From Whalleya microplaca (lineage: Eukaryota; Ascomycota; Sordariomycetes; Xylariales; Xylariaceae), in the NCBI GenBank assembly GCA_022497155.1, contig MU385748.1:186001-250000 (forward strand): a stretch of DNA of 64,000 nt. The letters are read 5' to 3'. Shown in pieces: positions 21,801 through 32,094 of this stretch. Both the position numbers and the translations under genes were made by a program. The notes under the pieces were generated by a model. The model worked only from the letters and a program-made list of their open reading frames with translations, was not told the origin of the DNA and ran no database searches. How positions within the stretch are numbered: the stretch's first letter is position 1; each line of letters starts with the position of its first letter.

Positions 21801-21996
21801 GCCGTACCCATTTCTCTTACCATACAGTACAAATAGAAGCAAGCCCATATATTCCACCTAGTCTCATCCACCAACATGTGTGCTGTGTCGTAATGTCAAA
21901 CGCCAACGCTGTGGGGTTTCACCTATCGGGTTTCAGAAAGAAGTTTGGAATTTTTTTTGTTGAAAAGACACAATTAATTAGTAAGACCATCGGTAA
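18858..21996. other. gene-poor stretch of about 3.1 kb
   Basis: Contains the promoter of the coiled-coil gene (a GC-richer part to about 19500 with small tandem repeats) and then AT-rich DNA. Minus-strand open frames at 20649-20867 and about 21020-21354 look somewhat coding-like, but plus-strand frames overlap them and no family is recognisable. A direct duplication of AGGTACATAGT lies near 19476-19497. Confidence 0.4.
19345..19373. repeat. short tandem repeat CCTGGCCGTT
   Basis: Three adjacent copies of CCTGGCCGTT, the last ending CCTGGCCGC, in the upstream region of the coiled-coil gene. It could be a regulatory repeat or simple slippage. Confidence 0.7.
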
Positions 21997-23724
21997 TTAG
22001 AACACACTAGCCTTGCTCCATTTATTGGCAGCTCGAATCCGCCTGCCAAATAAATAAAACACATACGGGACGGGCATAAGCAGGCATGCGAAGCCGGCAA
22101 AGATAGACGACCCCGGCCCGACGCCGATGTTGTGGTAGAGCGGGGACACGACGAGGGGAAACGCAGCGGCGAAGCAGCTGCGCATGAAGGTGTTCGCGGC
22201 GACGGCGCTCGCGGCGTACCGCTGGAACGTGTCGACGAGGTAGTTGAGGGCGGCCTGGAAGATGGTGTTGAAGCCGGTACCGGTGAGGTAGAGGCCGATG
22301 ACGGGGACGATCCAGGGGGCGGTGTCCGGGTCCGCGGTCCACCCCGTAATGAACTGGCCCCCGGCGAAGAGCACGGACCCGAGCATCATCGGCGGCAGGC
22401 GCTTCTCGGGCACGGCGCGGTCGCCCACCGCGTGGTACGCCTTGTTGTAGTACAGCTGGTTCGTCATGTTGATGGCGGCGCCCGTCAGCGAGCCGAGCAG
22501 GATGGCTATGAAGGGCAGCTCGCTCGACACCAGCGACCACCCCCGGATCTCGGAGAAGATGATCGGGATCGCCCCCAGCTGCATGTACAGGATGCCGTAG
22601 CAGAAACTGGCGTACAGTGCCACGAGCGAGCAGATGGGCGTGCAGAGCAGCTGAATGGGGCGGACGAGAAACTTCCGGGCGAGCTCTTTGATGCTGACAT
22701 CCCATTCCTCAAATTCCGCGTGCAGGGCCCAGTTCCCTGTCTCGTGCCGCAGTCGGCGCGCTTTGATGACGAGGAGCAGCGGCGGGTACGACTCGTCGAT
22801 GAAAATCACGGCGAAGAAGAGGATCAAGCACTGCAGCATACCGGTGGTGTACTCGGTCCAGCGCCAGCCAAGGTTCGGCTGCACCACCACGGCGGCTGAG
22901 ACTATGGGCCCAACTGTTGGCCCGCCCACAACGGCCATCGCGTAACCTGCCATTGCGATTCCGCGATAAGCTGGTGTAAACAGATCTCCAAGGACACCGC
23001 CAGTATTTGTTACTGGCGCCGAAGCGAAGATAGCACCCCAAAACCTTGTTAACATGAGCGTCTGGAAGTCCTTAGCAACCGCCGACCCGAACGAGAAGCA
23101 AATAGCCACGAACATGGGCGTAAGTACTGCAACACGCCGGCCATAGACTTCGGAGAGCGGCGCCCAGAGTAGCGGCCCTATGCCGAATCCAAGAAGGAAC
23201 AGAGTCGTTCCCAACGTTGCAACTTGCAGGCCGACATCGAACTGCTCGGCGATCTGCCTCGTGCCAGCGGAATAAGACGAGGAAGCCCAAGTGGCGCTCA
23301 TAGTGACCAAGCCGTACAAGAGCGTCGTCGTCACTTTCTTGTGTTGCGGCCAGTTCACAGGACGATAGGGGTCATCCGGGCCGTCGAAGTTGACTAAGAA
23401 TTCTTGGCCCGTTTTCTGTTTGGCCAAGGGGTGAGTAAAGGGAGGAACTGTTGGTCGACTGCGTATCTTCGATAGAACGGTATCTCGTCGAGAGACTACC
23501 CTCGAGAGATTGCCAGATGAATCTAAGCCGCTGGCGCGTGATCTTGTCCGGGACGGGTGCGTTTCAAGTCTACTTGGCCGATGGCCGTCGTGGTCTTTCT
23601 CACTTTCATCATCGGGATATTCATGACTTGATGCAGAGCTCTCAGATAAGATATCAGGTATTGTGCTTCTGGAACGATCTGCTCGAGGTCGTCCAACGCC
23701 GTCCTCTACATTGAGATTTGACAT
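21997..23724 (-). CDS. MFS multidrug/polyamine transporter, DHA1 (12-TM drug:H+ antiporter) family
   Basis: A 575-residue intronless proton antiporter of the plasma membrane, similar to FLU1/CaMDR1/TPO-type exporters of drugs, polyamines or toxic metabolites. Residues 1-125 form a hydrophilic Ser/Arg-rich cytosolic tail. The DHA1 signature PVNWPQHKK precedes TM1. Motif A appears as PLSEVYGRRVAVL (about 189-201) between TM2 and TM3, and motif C as GGPTVGPIVSA in TM5. Eleven to twelve hydrophobic segments follow, with the long central loop after TM6. The codon bias is strongly GC-rich, unlike the AT-rich flanks, which argues for an expressed gene. No regulator or biosynthetic gene is adjacent, so the substrate is unknown. 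Confidence 0.9.
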   Translation of the reverse strand: MSNLNVEDGVGRPRADRSRSTIPDILSESSASSHEYPDDESEKDHDGHRPSRLETHPSRTRSRASGLDSSGNLSRVVSRRDTVLSKIRSRPTVPPFTHPLAKQKTGQEFLVNFDGPDDPYRPVNWPQHKKVTTTLLYGLVTMSATWASSSYSAGTRQIAEQFDVGLQVATLGTTLFLLGFGIGPLLWAPLSEVYGRRVAVLTPMFVAICFSFGSAVAKDFQTLMLTRFWGAIFASAPVTNTGGVLGDLFTPAYRGIAMAGYAMAVVGGPTVGPIVSAAVVVQPNLGWRWTEYTTGMLQCLILFFAVIFIDESYPPLLLVIKARRLRHETGNWALHAEFEEWDVSIKELARKFLVRPIQLLCTPICSLVALYASFCYGILYMQLGAIPIIFSEIRGWSLVSSELPFIAILLGSLTGAAINMTNQLYYNKAYHAVGDRAVPEKRLPPMMLGSVLFAGGQFITGWTADPDTAPWIVPVIGLYLTGTGFNTIFQAALNYLVDTFQRYAASAVAANTFMRSCFAAAFPLVVSPLYHNIGVGPGSSIFAGFACLLMPVPYVFYLFGRRIRAANKWSKASVF

Positions 23725-24012
23725 TGTTTTTCTGCAGCTTTGTAAAGGTACATAAAGCAGTACATCAATTGTTAAGAATACCCATACACGTTATTGACAA
23801 AAGTCAGCGTCATCGGGAATAACATATGCACACCATCGGCTGTTTCCAGAACTGTGGCCGAAAACTTAGCCGATTTTCCGTCTCATGACGTAAAGATCCT
23901 GCCGCGATCGTAGGCCGATCGATACCTACCCGTAGAGAACCGCAACTTCTTCAGCAATTATATCTAATATCCAAATAACACATATTTCCGATGTGAACAA
24001 GGTTTATTAGAT

Positions 24013-24195
24013 CTAATAGTAGTATGCGTAAGCAATGATGGCCGGGGCGTCCCCGAAGGGCGTCTGCGAAAGGCGACATCGGATGTAGTTCAGTGTCCGG
24101 CTAGAAGAGGCATTGGCAGTAAGCGCCCTGCGCATCCGCTCTCGGTTCCGGTAGCCGCCAGGGTTGAAGTTTATACTTGAGTATGTATGTTCATA
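24013..24195 (-). pseudogene. orphan coding-like exon or gene fragment
   Basis: A minus-strand frame of 60 sense codons, with no ATG at its start, ends in a stop at 24013-24015. The part up to about 24175 has GC-rich codon use like real genes nearby (segments GGYRNRERMRRAL and RLSQTPFGDAPAIIAYAY), while the flanks drop sharply to AT-rich DNA. No upstream exon could be joined. It resembles the last exon of a lost gene; the family is unknown. Confidence 0.3.
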
Positions 24196-25488
24196 TTAAT
24201 TAAGTAGCTAAATGGTAAAGTGAACTCTCTGCTCAGCCTTTTCTAGTATGGTGTGAAGTCATTATATGCTTAACACTTGAGCAACTAGCCCCCTACTGGT
24301 GGTTTTAGACTATGTACCCCGAACCTCTTTGGCACTATTTATGAATTTTATAGCTCGAAGTTGAAAGGCAAACATATACCGACGTAAGAAGAACATGGAA
24401 CTAGGTTTCTGGACATAATTTGGCTATCCTATACTTGTAGCTAGAAACGATGGGTATAAAGCCTTTACGTGGCTCAGCAAGTGCATACCTCTTAGCCCAA
24501 GCTAAGCTTTCATTTATCCATAGTTGCGTAAAACCAAACGAAATTATGTTTATTTGAAGGTGTTAAAGATAGCTTTTGAATTACCAATCAATGGAGACTG
24601 TAAGAACTTGCCCGCCCATGAAGGAGACGAAATGCTCTTGCTCAAACACTCGCCACATTGTGAGATGAACATGTCCTATACATAGTCAGAACTACTACAT
24701 GGCTAAACTCTATTGCTTATTTCCGGTAATAAAATGCGAGGTCGCCGATATCAAAATCTGTAAATTTTATGAAGTACTCTGAAACAACTGACAGCTCAGC
24801 TTCGCAGACTCAGCCTTGATTATGTGTTGGCTGATGTGCATATACATCAGAGGGCAAGAGTTGTGCTCCCTCTTCTCATCGATTGGTTCGTTCTAAACGA
24901 CACCCAATATGGGAGGAGGTAAGATCAAACTGCTAGATTCGATGTGTTGAATACGGATCAGCTAACCAATATACTTAGGTCAGCACAAGCTGACGACGTG
25001 CCGGGTTTAACAAGGTTACAAAAAGCTGCGACGGCAGCCTTCGTAAACCAGTGGTGAGACTAAAGCCGAAAATATTCACGTGTAGTGAATACGATGATGC
25101 AGTAAAAGAATAAGAAACGGAGACGAGGAATAAAAGCCATGTAGTTATAAGAACCATATAGCTGAACTTATATGACTTCTCTGCCATCAGATACGTAATG
25201 TTTGATAGGAAACAAATAAGCTACAGAAGAAAAGGTCGAAATATGCAGATTCAAGTAGTTTTATCTCATTGGTCAGTTGAATTATGGCAACATAATAGAA
25301 TAGACTAAACATGATAGGACCTGTCGTAGTTGGTGCATGGATAGAAATATCACGCAACGCAGTGAGCATTGACTGTATCGTATCTCCGTAGATTGTGTAA
25401 CGAGAATGATGTGCAAACTTTCCTCATCAACTGCTCAGAATTCATGACAGGATCTGCGAAACAGTCTTCTTTGTAGAGCCATGGCTTG

Positions 25489-25496
25489 TATATAAA
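25489..25496 (+). promoter_or_regulatory. TATA box of the eight-cysteine secreted protein gene
   Basis: GTATATAAAGG lies about 110 bp before the start codon at 25604, followed by a CT-rich leader. This is the usual spacing for a fungal gene with a leader of about 70-80 nt. Confidence 0.55.
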
Positions 25497-25603
25497 GGCT
25501 GGGTTCCGCCCCAACATGGTCACTCGAGGATCACCACGCACTCAATTCAGGATCAACGAGAAGCATATAACTACTATACCCTATTTTATTACCCCCTATC
25601 AAG

Positions 25604-26013
25604 ATGAAGTCCTTCTCCGTACTTAGTGTCATCGCCACTGTAGCCACCCTCGTGGCTGCGGACGGTACGATCGATGTCTTTACTGAGGGTAACTGCGCTG
25701 GCACCGCTTCCCCTGGTACTTACAGCCCTCCGTCCAGCTGCGGCGGCGGTTGTGTCTTTGGTGCCTCCTGGGCGAGCGCCGAGTCTGTGTCTACTGACTC
25801 GGGTTATATCTGTACGTATAAAGTATCCTGTGAAGGACACTACTACATCAAACAACAGCCCTCGGGCTAGAGACCGAATCAGAGGCTAATGTTTGTTACT
25901 CCGGGTGCTTAGTTACCGTGTACACCGACAGCAGCTGCAGTGATGGCGCAACTGCTGTGAGAGGATGTGTGACCGGCAACTGGAACTCGTTCTCGTACGA
26001 TTGCGGAAGTTAA
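25604..26013 (+). CDS. small secreted eight-cysteine protein (effector-like)
   Basis: Two exons, 25604-25811 and 25859-26013, separated by a 47-bp intron (GTACGT...CAG). Splicing keeps frame and gives 120 residues. Reading through the intron hits a stop, so the unspliced frame looks falsely truncated. Residues 1-19 are a signal peptide. The mature protein has eight cysteines (31, 46, 50, 82, 86, 96, 106, 118), enough for four disulfides, and is rich in Gly/Ser/Thr with no other domain. VTVYTDSSCSDG resembles DVFTEGNCAG near the N-terminus, hinting at an internal two-fold repeat. Small, secreted and cysteine-rich fits a candidate effector or surface protein. Function unknown. Confidence 0.72.
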
Positions 26014-26682
26014 ATGACGGATTTTGGAAGATTGATACGATCTCAAATGCCTCTATGATGAGTTGTGCTCGCTCGTGATAAAAGAAGGGGGGTTTGGGAT
26101 ATTCTCAGCTTCGTTCTTCTGAAGGGCTAGGAGATAAATCGCCACTCATTTACTGTTACGCAGCTTACTCCTGATCTGCCTTTCGTTCGTTCTTTCCACC
26201 CTTAACCATCGAGGTCACCAGTATATATATCTAAATAAACCATGGATTCACACGGAAACCGATGAAGAAGAGGAGGCAGACCAGAATTGTGAGATGAACG
26301 TTCAATAGATACCGTAGTTCTAATAGAGGCAGGCGCCTTACGATAAGAAGTGGTTGAAATGGTGGACGTTGCAGTTTGCGGTCAGTGTTGGCTTTTGGTC
26401 TTGCCAAAGAGTTCTCGAATTTACAATGCTGCTAAGGTGAGCTGGTTTCTACCAATACGCCCTTCCATAACTGCCAGTTCGATTTCCGTTACCTGACGGA
26501 TACACACTTCAATGTTCCCTGTGCTTTTTCTGTGTGCCTTTCACCTATTTGCCTTCCCAACTTTCATCCTCTCTAGAGCAACACACTATTCACCCCATCG
26601 CCATTGACTGCATGACTTGTCAACATCATTTGTACATGCCAAACACATAAACGTACCTGACATACTTCTGTACTGGAGGAAG
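26014..26682. other. intergenic stretch
   Basis: 3' flank of the eight-cysteine gene followed by the pyrimidine-rich promoter and leader of the BTB gene (from about 26480). No further gene was seen. Confidence 0.5.
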
Positions 26683-27893
26683 ATGTCGGAGGCGCCCACC
26701 AGTCCGAAGGACGCTTCTCGCAGCGTCACGAGTGATGCTCTCGATACAGCTGTTGCGACACCAGGCACTGCCAACAATGTTGTCGCAACTTCCACTGGTG
26801 TTCCTGGGGAAGACATGCCGATGATGAACGGCGAAGATAATTCTGGAGAAGTGAAGCAGGAATCTGTGGATGTAAATGTCTACGAGGCCGAGTCTAAGAC
26901 CATCATTCGTCCCTCATCCATCTTCTCGTAAGTAAACACTCGTTCACACTCTGTCCAATGTACCCCCAAATTTTCCAAATTCTAGGTAGCACGAATTCTG
27001 ATTAGCTGCTTCTTAGATTTCCTCAGCCGACAGTCATCATCAAGGCCTATGGTACTCCTATTGATGGCAATGGCTTTATTGTCCACGAAACCCTGTTCCG
27101 AAAAGTATCCCCTTATTTCGCGAAGGTCTTTGATACGGAGCGTGAACATCAGCTTCCTTGGGAGTTTGTGGACCAAGAAACATTGGGTGCCTATGTCGAC
27201 CTTGTCTACCGCCGATGCATCTCATTGGAGCAAGCATACGCACAGCCCGAGGAAAAGCACCTTGCGATTATGAGGTCTCTCGCAAAGCTTTTAAAATTGT
27301 GTGTACATGTTGAGAGCTCTAAGTTGGCAACTATAGTCGCACAGGCGTCTGCTACGTTCGCCTACGACAAGGTTTTAGAGTGGAATGATGATGCGAACAA
27401 TGCAAGGAACATTTACTGGCTACAAGAAGCTTATCTTAATTTGGGCTTTCTGAGAGATACCCCCATTACGAACTGGATCGTCCAAAAGCTCTGCGATACA
27501 TGCCCCCCTGAGGTGTTCGCGCAGTCCGTCGGTCAAATGGATCGTGGGTTCCTGAACGAAGTGTCGTCCAGATATGCTATGCTAGCTCAGCAAGCTAAGC
27601 GGCATGCCGAGGATGCTGAGCTCAAGCACAAGAAGCCAGCTCAGGACAACTCCCAATCCAACCAGCCGACACCCACCAATACCACCCTGTTCGGTGCCGT
27701 GAATACGGGTACCTCTATCTTTTCTTCACTCAAGACGCCTTCTACTTTGGGTTCAACGCCCACAAACAACACCCCCAACAGTCAGACTGAAAACAACCCG
27801 TTCAGCAATAGCAGCCAACAGCGCAGAGGGCACATCTGGGGACGTGGAGGACGTGGAGGACGCGGAGGACGCGGTAATAGAGGATCCCAATAG
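26683..27893 (+). CDS. BTB/POZ-domain protein with C-terminal RGG repeats
   Basis: Two exons, 26683-26927 and 27017-27893; the 89-bp intron ends at CTTCTTAG, the acceptor that keeps frame (the nearby CCTCAG does not). The product has 373 residues. Residues 1-82 are acidic and disordered. A BTB-like fold follows: TVIIKAYG, then FIVHETLFRKVSPYFAKVF, where a short secreted-out loop is replaced by the usual V-H-x-x-L-F-x-x-x-S-x-Y-F pattern, and an all-helical part to about 265. The tail has an FG/Asn/Thr-rich stretch and ends in four to five RGG units, which usually bind RNA. Fungal BTB proteins serve as dimerisation or cullin-3 adaptors. The BTB plus RGG combination suggests an RNA-linked adaptor, but this is inference. 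Start chosen at the ATG with a better context and an acidic N-terminus. Confidence 0.8.
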
Positions 27894-28403
27894 CTATGGT
27901 ATATTGTTCAGAATGGAGATCTCCCAAAAAAGCTTTGCAATTGCTTGGGAGGTGTAGTTGATTTACTGTCCGACGAGTAATACAGCATAGACAGGACTAC
28001 ACTTGAGGATAATCTCGTGAACATGAGAATGAGACATAACGAGAACATGGATGGGACTCTGTACTGTTGCTAATGAATAATATTCACCTCATTGCCTCTG
28101 AAGCAAGCTACGTCGTGGTTATTTTACCCTACTTTGGTCCCCAAAACGCCCATAACTAAGACTTGATCGTCTAATGTACCCTGTGGCCTCGCGGCCTCGA
28201 CGTAATCTGGAATCCTAGAATATTCGTTTTTCGTCTCGCATCCATCCCTTCGTAAGTTCCCGCGAAATCCACACTTATTGGCGCCAAACCCCACGTATGC
28301 AGATCCATAGCCTCATGATCATACCCAAACCCCAAACCCGATATTTTTTATCGCCAGAAATCCAGAAATCCCAGAAATCTCACATCCCCCAACCCCCATA
28401 TCC
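27894..28403. other. intergenic stretch between converging genes
   Basis: 3' flanks of the BTB gene and of the fatty-acid-hydroxylase-superfamily gene. C-rich runs occur at 28300-28400; no gene was seen. Confidence 0.5.
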
Positions 28404-29429
28404 TCAAGACTCGGCCCTCTTCTTCCTGCCCTTCCGTCCCTTCTTCCACCCCTCAATGCCGTCCTGGACCGCACTCCCCGTATCCGCCACGGCCTTCTGC
28501 CCGCGCTCCTTAACCTGGTGCTTGTCAGCCTCGTCCTGGATATCCTCGACGACGTCCTTGCCGACGCTGGTGCCGTGGACCCAATCCAACAGCCCCCACG
28601 CCCCGAAGTTCCCGCGCCCGCCGCTAGCGTAGTGCGCGGCGGTGCGGCGCGCGACGCCGCCCATCACGATGCCGGGGACGACGCTGTAGCCGGACGTGGC
28701 CAGCGTCTCCTCGAGCGTCGTCAGCACCGTGAACAGGAAGTACGTCAGCAGGTGCGGGCGCACCGCCAGCGCCGGCAGGTACACCGGCAGCAGCCGGTGC
28801 AGCAGCAGCGGCACCGGGTGGTCCGTGTACAGCATCAGCGAGTGCGGCGCGGCGTTCCTGCGCGCGTGCGCGTGGCAGGCGTGCAGCTTCGCTAGCCCGC
28901 GGACCTGGCTGTCGCGGGCGTGCGAGTGCGAGTGCAGCACGAGCCGGTGGATGTAGTACGTTAACACCTCGCGCGCCGTGTACAGTAGCCAGATGTGCTT
29001 GCAGATCTGCCAGGGTAATGGGAGTGCTGAGCTCGTCTTGAAGAGCGGTCGGTGCAGGAACGTCGTTGCGCCTAGGGAGATGCCGGCTTGGACGGCGCTG
29101 CTGAGCGCGAGGTTGAAGAGCGCGAGGGCCAGCTGTCGGAGCAGCGAGGCTGTGTCGCGCCGTGGGAGGGAGGCGGCGCCGTAGAGTTTTATGGACTCCG
29201 CGAGGCTGGGAAGCAGTATGTCGAAGAGGAGGAAGAACAGTGATGGGATTAGCCAGAACACTATGCGTACTGCCAGTGTGCCGACTAGCTCGATCTTCAG
29301 CGGTGAGTGTGACAGGACGAGAGTCGTCCATGTCATGTAGAAGAATAATAGGTTAAGCGAGGTTGACCATGAGGAGAACATAGGCGCTCCAAAATAGGAC
29401 ACGATAGGAAGCGAGAGTAGAAGATCCAT
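28404..29429 (-). CDS. fatty acid hydroxylase / sterol desaturase superfamily membrane protein
   Basis: A 341-residue intronless integral membrane protein of the di-iron superfamily that includes ERG3, ERG25 and fatty acid hydroxylases in the ER. There are four or more hydrophobic segments in the first half. Histidine clusters: HRLVLH (about 171-176) fits H-x3/4-H; KLHACHAHARR stands where HxxHH is expected; and AHYASGGRGNFG...LDWVHGT matches the C-terminal H-Y-x(n)-NFG-x-LD-x-x-HG block. The middle cluster is spread (H-x2-H-x-H), so metal binding may be altered or the alignment shifted. The C-terminus is a Lys/Arg-rich tail resembling an ER-retrieval signal. The substrate is unknown. GC-rich codon use is strong. 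Confidence 0.8.
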   Translation of the reverse strand: MDLLLSLPIVSYFGAPMFSSWSTSLNLLFFYMTWTTLVLSHSPLKIELVGTLAVRIVFWLIPSLFFLLFDILLPSLAESIKLYGAASLPRRDTASLLRQLALALFNLALSSAVQAGISLGATTFLHRPLFKTSSALPLPWQICKHIWLLYTAREVLTYYIHRLVLHSHSHARDSQVRGLAKLHACHAHARRNAAPHSLMLYTDHPVPLLLHRLLPVYLPALAVRPHLLTYFLFTVLTTLEETLATSGYSVVPGIVMGGVARRTAAHYASGGRGNFGAWGLLDWVHGTSVGKDVVEDIQDEADKHQVKERGQKAVADTGSAVQDGIEGWKKGRKGRKKRAES

Positions 29430-31650
29430 ATTCCTGGACTTGTGGTTTTGCGCAAACTATAGATAGTCGATATTCGCTCTTTTGTTGGTGATACCTAGTT
29501 ACGAACTTTCCGTCGTCTATCATTAACCTCTTCCTTCGTTTGTTCCCGTATGCCTAGTGACCACAGTAATCAAGCGCAACAAACTCTCATGACAACTGTC
29601 AGCGTCGACGATATGCCTCAGGCCGCCTTGATTTGTGCGCTGGTGTTCGACTTGATGGCCGATGAATGACGTATGTCACGCTTATTGGCGCCTCAGCGAC
29701 TATCAGCGGGTCGTCATCAGGGCCACGATTCTTGGTCCACCTGCCTCTATCTCGCATTAGCGAATCAGAAGCTGGAGAAGCTCCCGCCCAGCACTGATTG
29801 CGGGGCAAACCACACCGACAGATCTCCCCTGTCTAGCCCCATGTTGTTTAATTGCTTGCAGCCGCGTGCAAGCTGCCGTGCATCTACGGGTCTGTCGCGA
29901 AAATGGGAGCGCACTTGCAGAATTCCGCACCAGGACTTTCAAGAGCCACGTGCAAGCGGTTGTTACCTAGTGCTAGGTTCAATGTGTTGTCCAACTCGGA
30001 GGCCGATCGACTATCAACCATCAACCAGTCGATCGTATGTTATGTTCCGAACACATATGACAGAGAATGGTCTCACAACCTCAGATCGGTTTTGGGTTGG
30101 AGTCCCGTTACCAGTTGCGTATATCAGGTATCATATATGTAGTATCTGGAGACCTATATCGATAAGTGGGAAGTTTGATCGTTGCGACGCTGTCATCTCT
30201 CAAAAGCGTGTGACAATGCAATGCTAGTCTTAACAGTCTAAATAAGGAACAGTATCATCCCGTTACGACTGGACACTTATTAGCAAGCCTACTTAGTATT
30301 ATGGGTATGTTTATTACCACTACCTGTTCACTGCGCTAGACAGGGGCGTTGCAGGGGCTTATTTTCAAAGGTATCTCTTTTGACTCTATCCAGATTCAGT
30401 ATAGTCTATGCCAAGAGTACCAGACAGGGGTAATAAATTTTGGCCGCATACCGCAGTAGATCCAGCAACTTATTACTTGCGTACTTCAACCTGCATTGCT
30501 GCATTCCTGTCTCATCGCTAAATATCACCTTCCGCTACAGGCCGAGCCGTTCGAAACCCGCGCTAACTCGCTACGTTCCGAGGCCATTGCTTCTTCTGGT
30601 CCCTGGTGGCTGAGAAATAGCCCAACACACTGGGTAAAGGCTCTTACCTACTAGGTATTGCTATAGTAACATTGGTTTGAGGCGCATCGACAGCCCGGGA
30701 TGGGCCTGCAAGAAACTGTCAAGCTGATAACTGACAGATGCGCTCGGGCATGCTCGCCTGCTGCTTATATATGTATATTAGAATCTTGTTAACTTATCAA
30801 CCTGCCGGCAGTGCATTGTTGCTCAAAATTAGAAGCTCAGTGCGGATCTCTTCGCTTGCAGTTGATGATCTAGGGCGAAGATCTGGAATATGCCAACCTG
30901 TCAGCCTGTACGAACGCAGCATGGTGACTGCCAGTGTTGGAGTCAATAATCTCCGGTAGTCCGCTCATCACATTGAATCACAGTAACAATACTATAGTTA
31001 TGTCCGAGCTCAGCGAAAATTACCCGACTTAATAACCCGTCAGGCCTGTCAACGTGACTGTGGACCTGCTCATACATAGTAGAAGACTCGGGTAGAATTC
31101 GTGAGTTGGGGAAGTCCTATTGATATCGTGGCTTATAGTACTGCGTACTGCGTATGTCACATCTGACTGGGAAATTTCAGAGAGCCCTGTGAAGCGTTGT
31201 TGATCAGGGTCCGCCCTCTTGATCGTCAATTTCAGAGCAGAACGAGTCGGAAGCGGACTCATACATCAATTCTCACTCTTAATTCGAGAAGAAAGATCAT
31301 AAGCCCGAGATGCAAAGAACGATCTGCTCTTTTTAATAGCACTCGCTTCACAATATAATAGAGTCGAGAATTTACAATTTGCATGCAAACAGCCAAGTTA
31401 TCATGAACATATCTATGAGTTCCTGGTTCCTGAAATTTAGACCAATGAAAGAACCCATCATCTTTTCCCCACCCCTACGTTCTTGGGTTCCAGCAAGCTA
31501 TATTGTACATACTTATTAAAGTTACTTCATATACATAGTAAGTACAGGCTAGGGGCTTCAAGTTTAACCTAATAAATGTGCACTTCAAAGTCCATTCTGC
31601 TCTCTATTTCAAGGCCGTTTTTGCAATTAGTAGTAGCAATGTCTCATTTG

Positions 31651-31669
31651 TTCGTTCGTTCGTTCGTTC
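31651..31669. repeat. tetranucleotide microsatellite (TTCG)n
   Basis: Nearly five TTCG units in intergenic DNA. No function is suggested. Confidence 0.85.
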
Positions 31670-32063
31670 TATTCTCAACAAAAGTCTGTAAATAGAAATG
31701 CTGCATTTCCGTCAGATACTGAATGTTATTAAAGGCGCGTTTAATGGTACCTCATGCCATCTCATGTAACTTCGAGGGGTAGAGATCCTCTATAAAGTAC
31801 ATACTGTACGTGCCTGAAAAGGTTTGGGGTACTTCCTTTTGCCGGGCCGATGAATTGACTGAACCTAGGGGCCGCTGACAACCTAACGTGCTCTGATTGA
31901 CCGCAGTCATCCACCCTTTCCCTTTCCCTCCCTTCGTCCTCTTCTTCGCTCTCTAATTCCACAACTTTCTTACTAGAAGCGCCATCGTGTGACTCCGGGA
32001 AATGATCCTACTAAGGTAGTGTAACCAGTTGGTTATACAACTAGAGTTGTGCAACAGTTTTTT

Positions 32064-32068
<5 letters not shown>

Positions 32069-32094
<26 letters not shown>
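32069..32094. repeat. 26-base T tract
   Basis: An uninterrupted run of 26 T, likely length-variable or a former poly(A) tract on the minus strand. No adjoining target-site duplication or retroelement 3' end was recognised. Confidence 0.85.

Larger units (their letters stand above)
23725..25603. other. gene-poor stretch of about 1.9 kb
   Basis: Holds the promoter of the DHA1 gene, an isolated coding-like segment at 24013-24195, and the promoter of the eight-cysteine protein. The remaining frames show nothing recognisable. Confidence 0.45.

Noticed and set aside
22132..22899. Long plus-strand frame opposite the DHA1 transporter
   Set aside because: It is a shadow of GC-rich codons of the transporter; its own product is low-complexity and lacks any domain.
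13842..23724. Secondary-metabolite cluster around the SDR and the DHA1 transporter
   Set aside because: No backbone synthase, P450 or pathway regulator lies between them, and a cytoskeletal-type gene intervenes.
25604..25870. Apparent frameshift or early stop in the eight-cysteine secreted protein
   Set aside because: A 47-bp GTACGT-CAG intron removes the stop, keeps frame and gives an even number of cysteines, so no mutation needs to be assumed.
29673..30227. 184-codon plus-strand frame in the 4-kb gap
   Set aside because: No signal, domain or codon bias, and overlapping frames of similar length exist on both strands.
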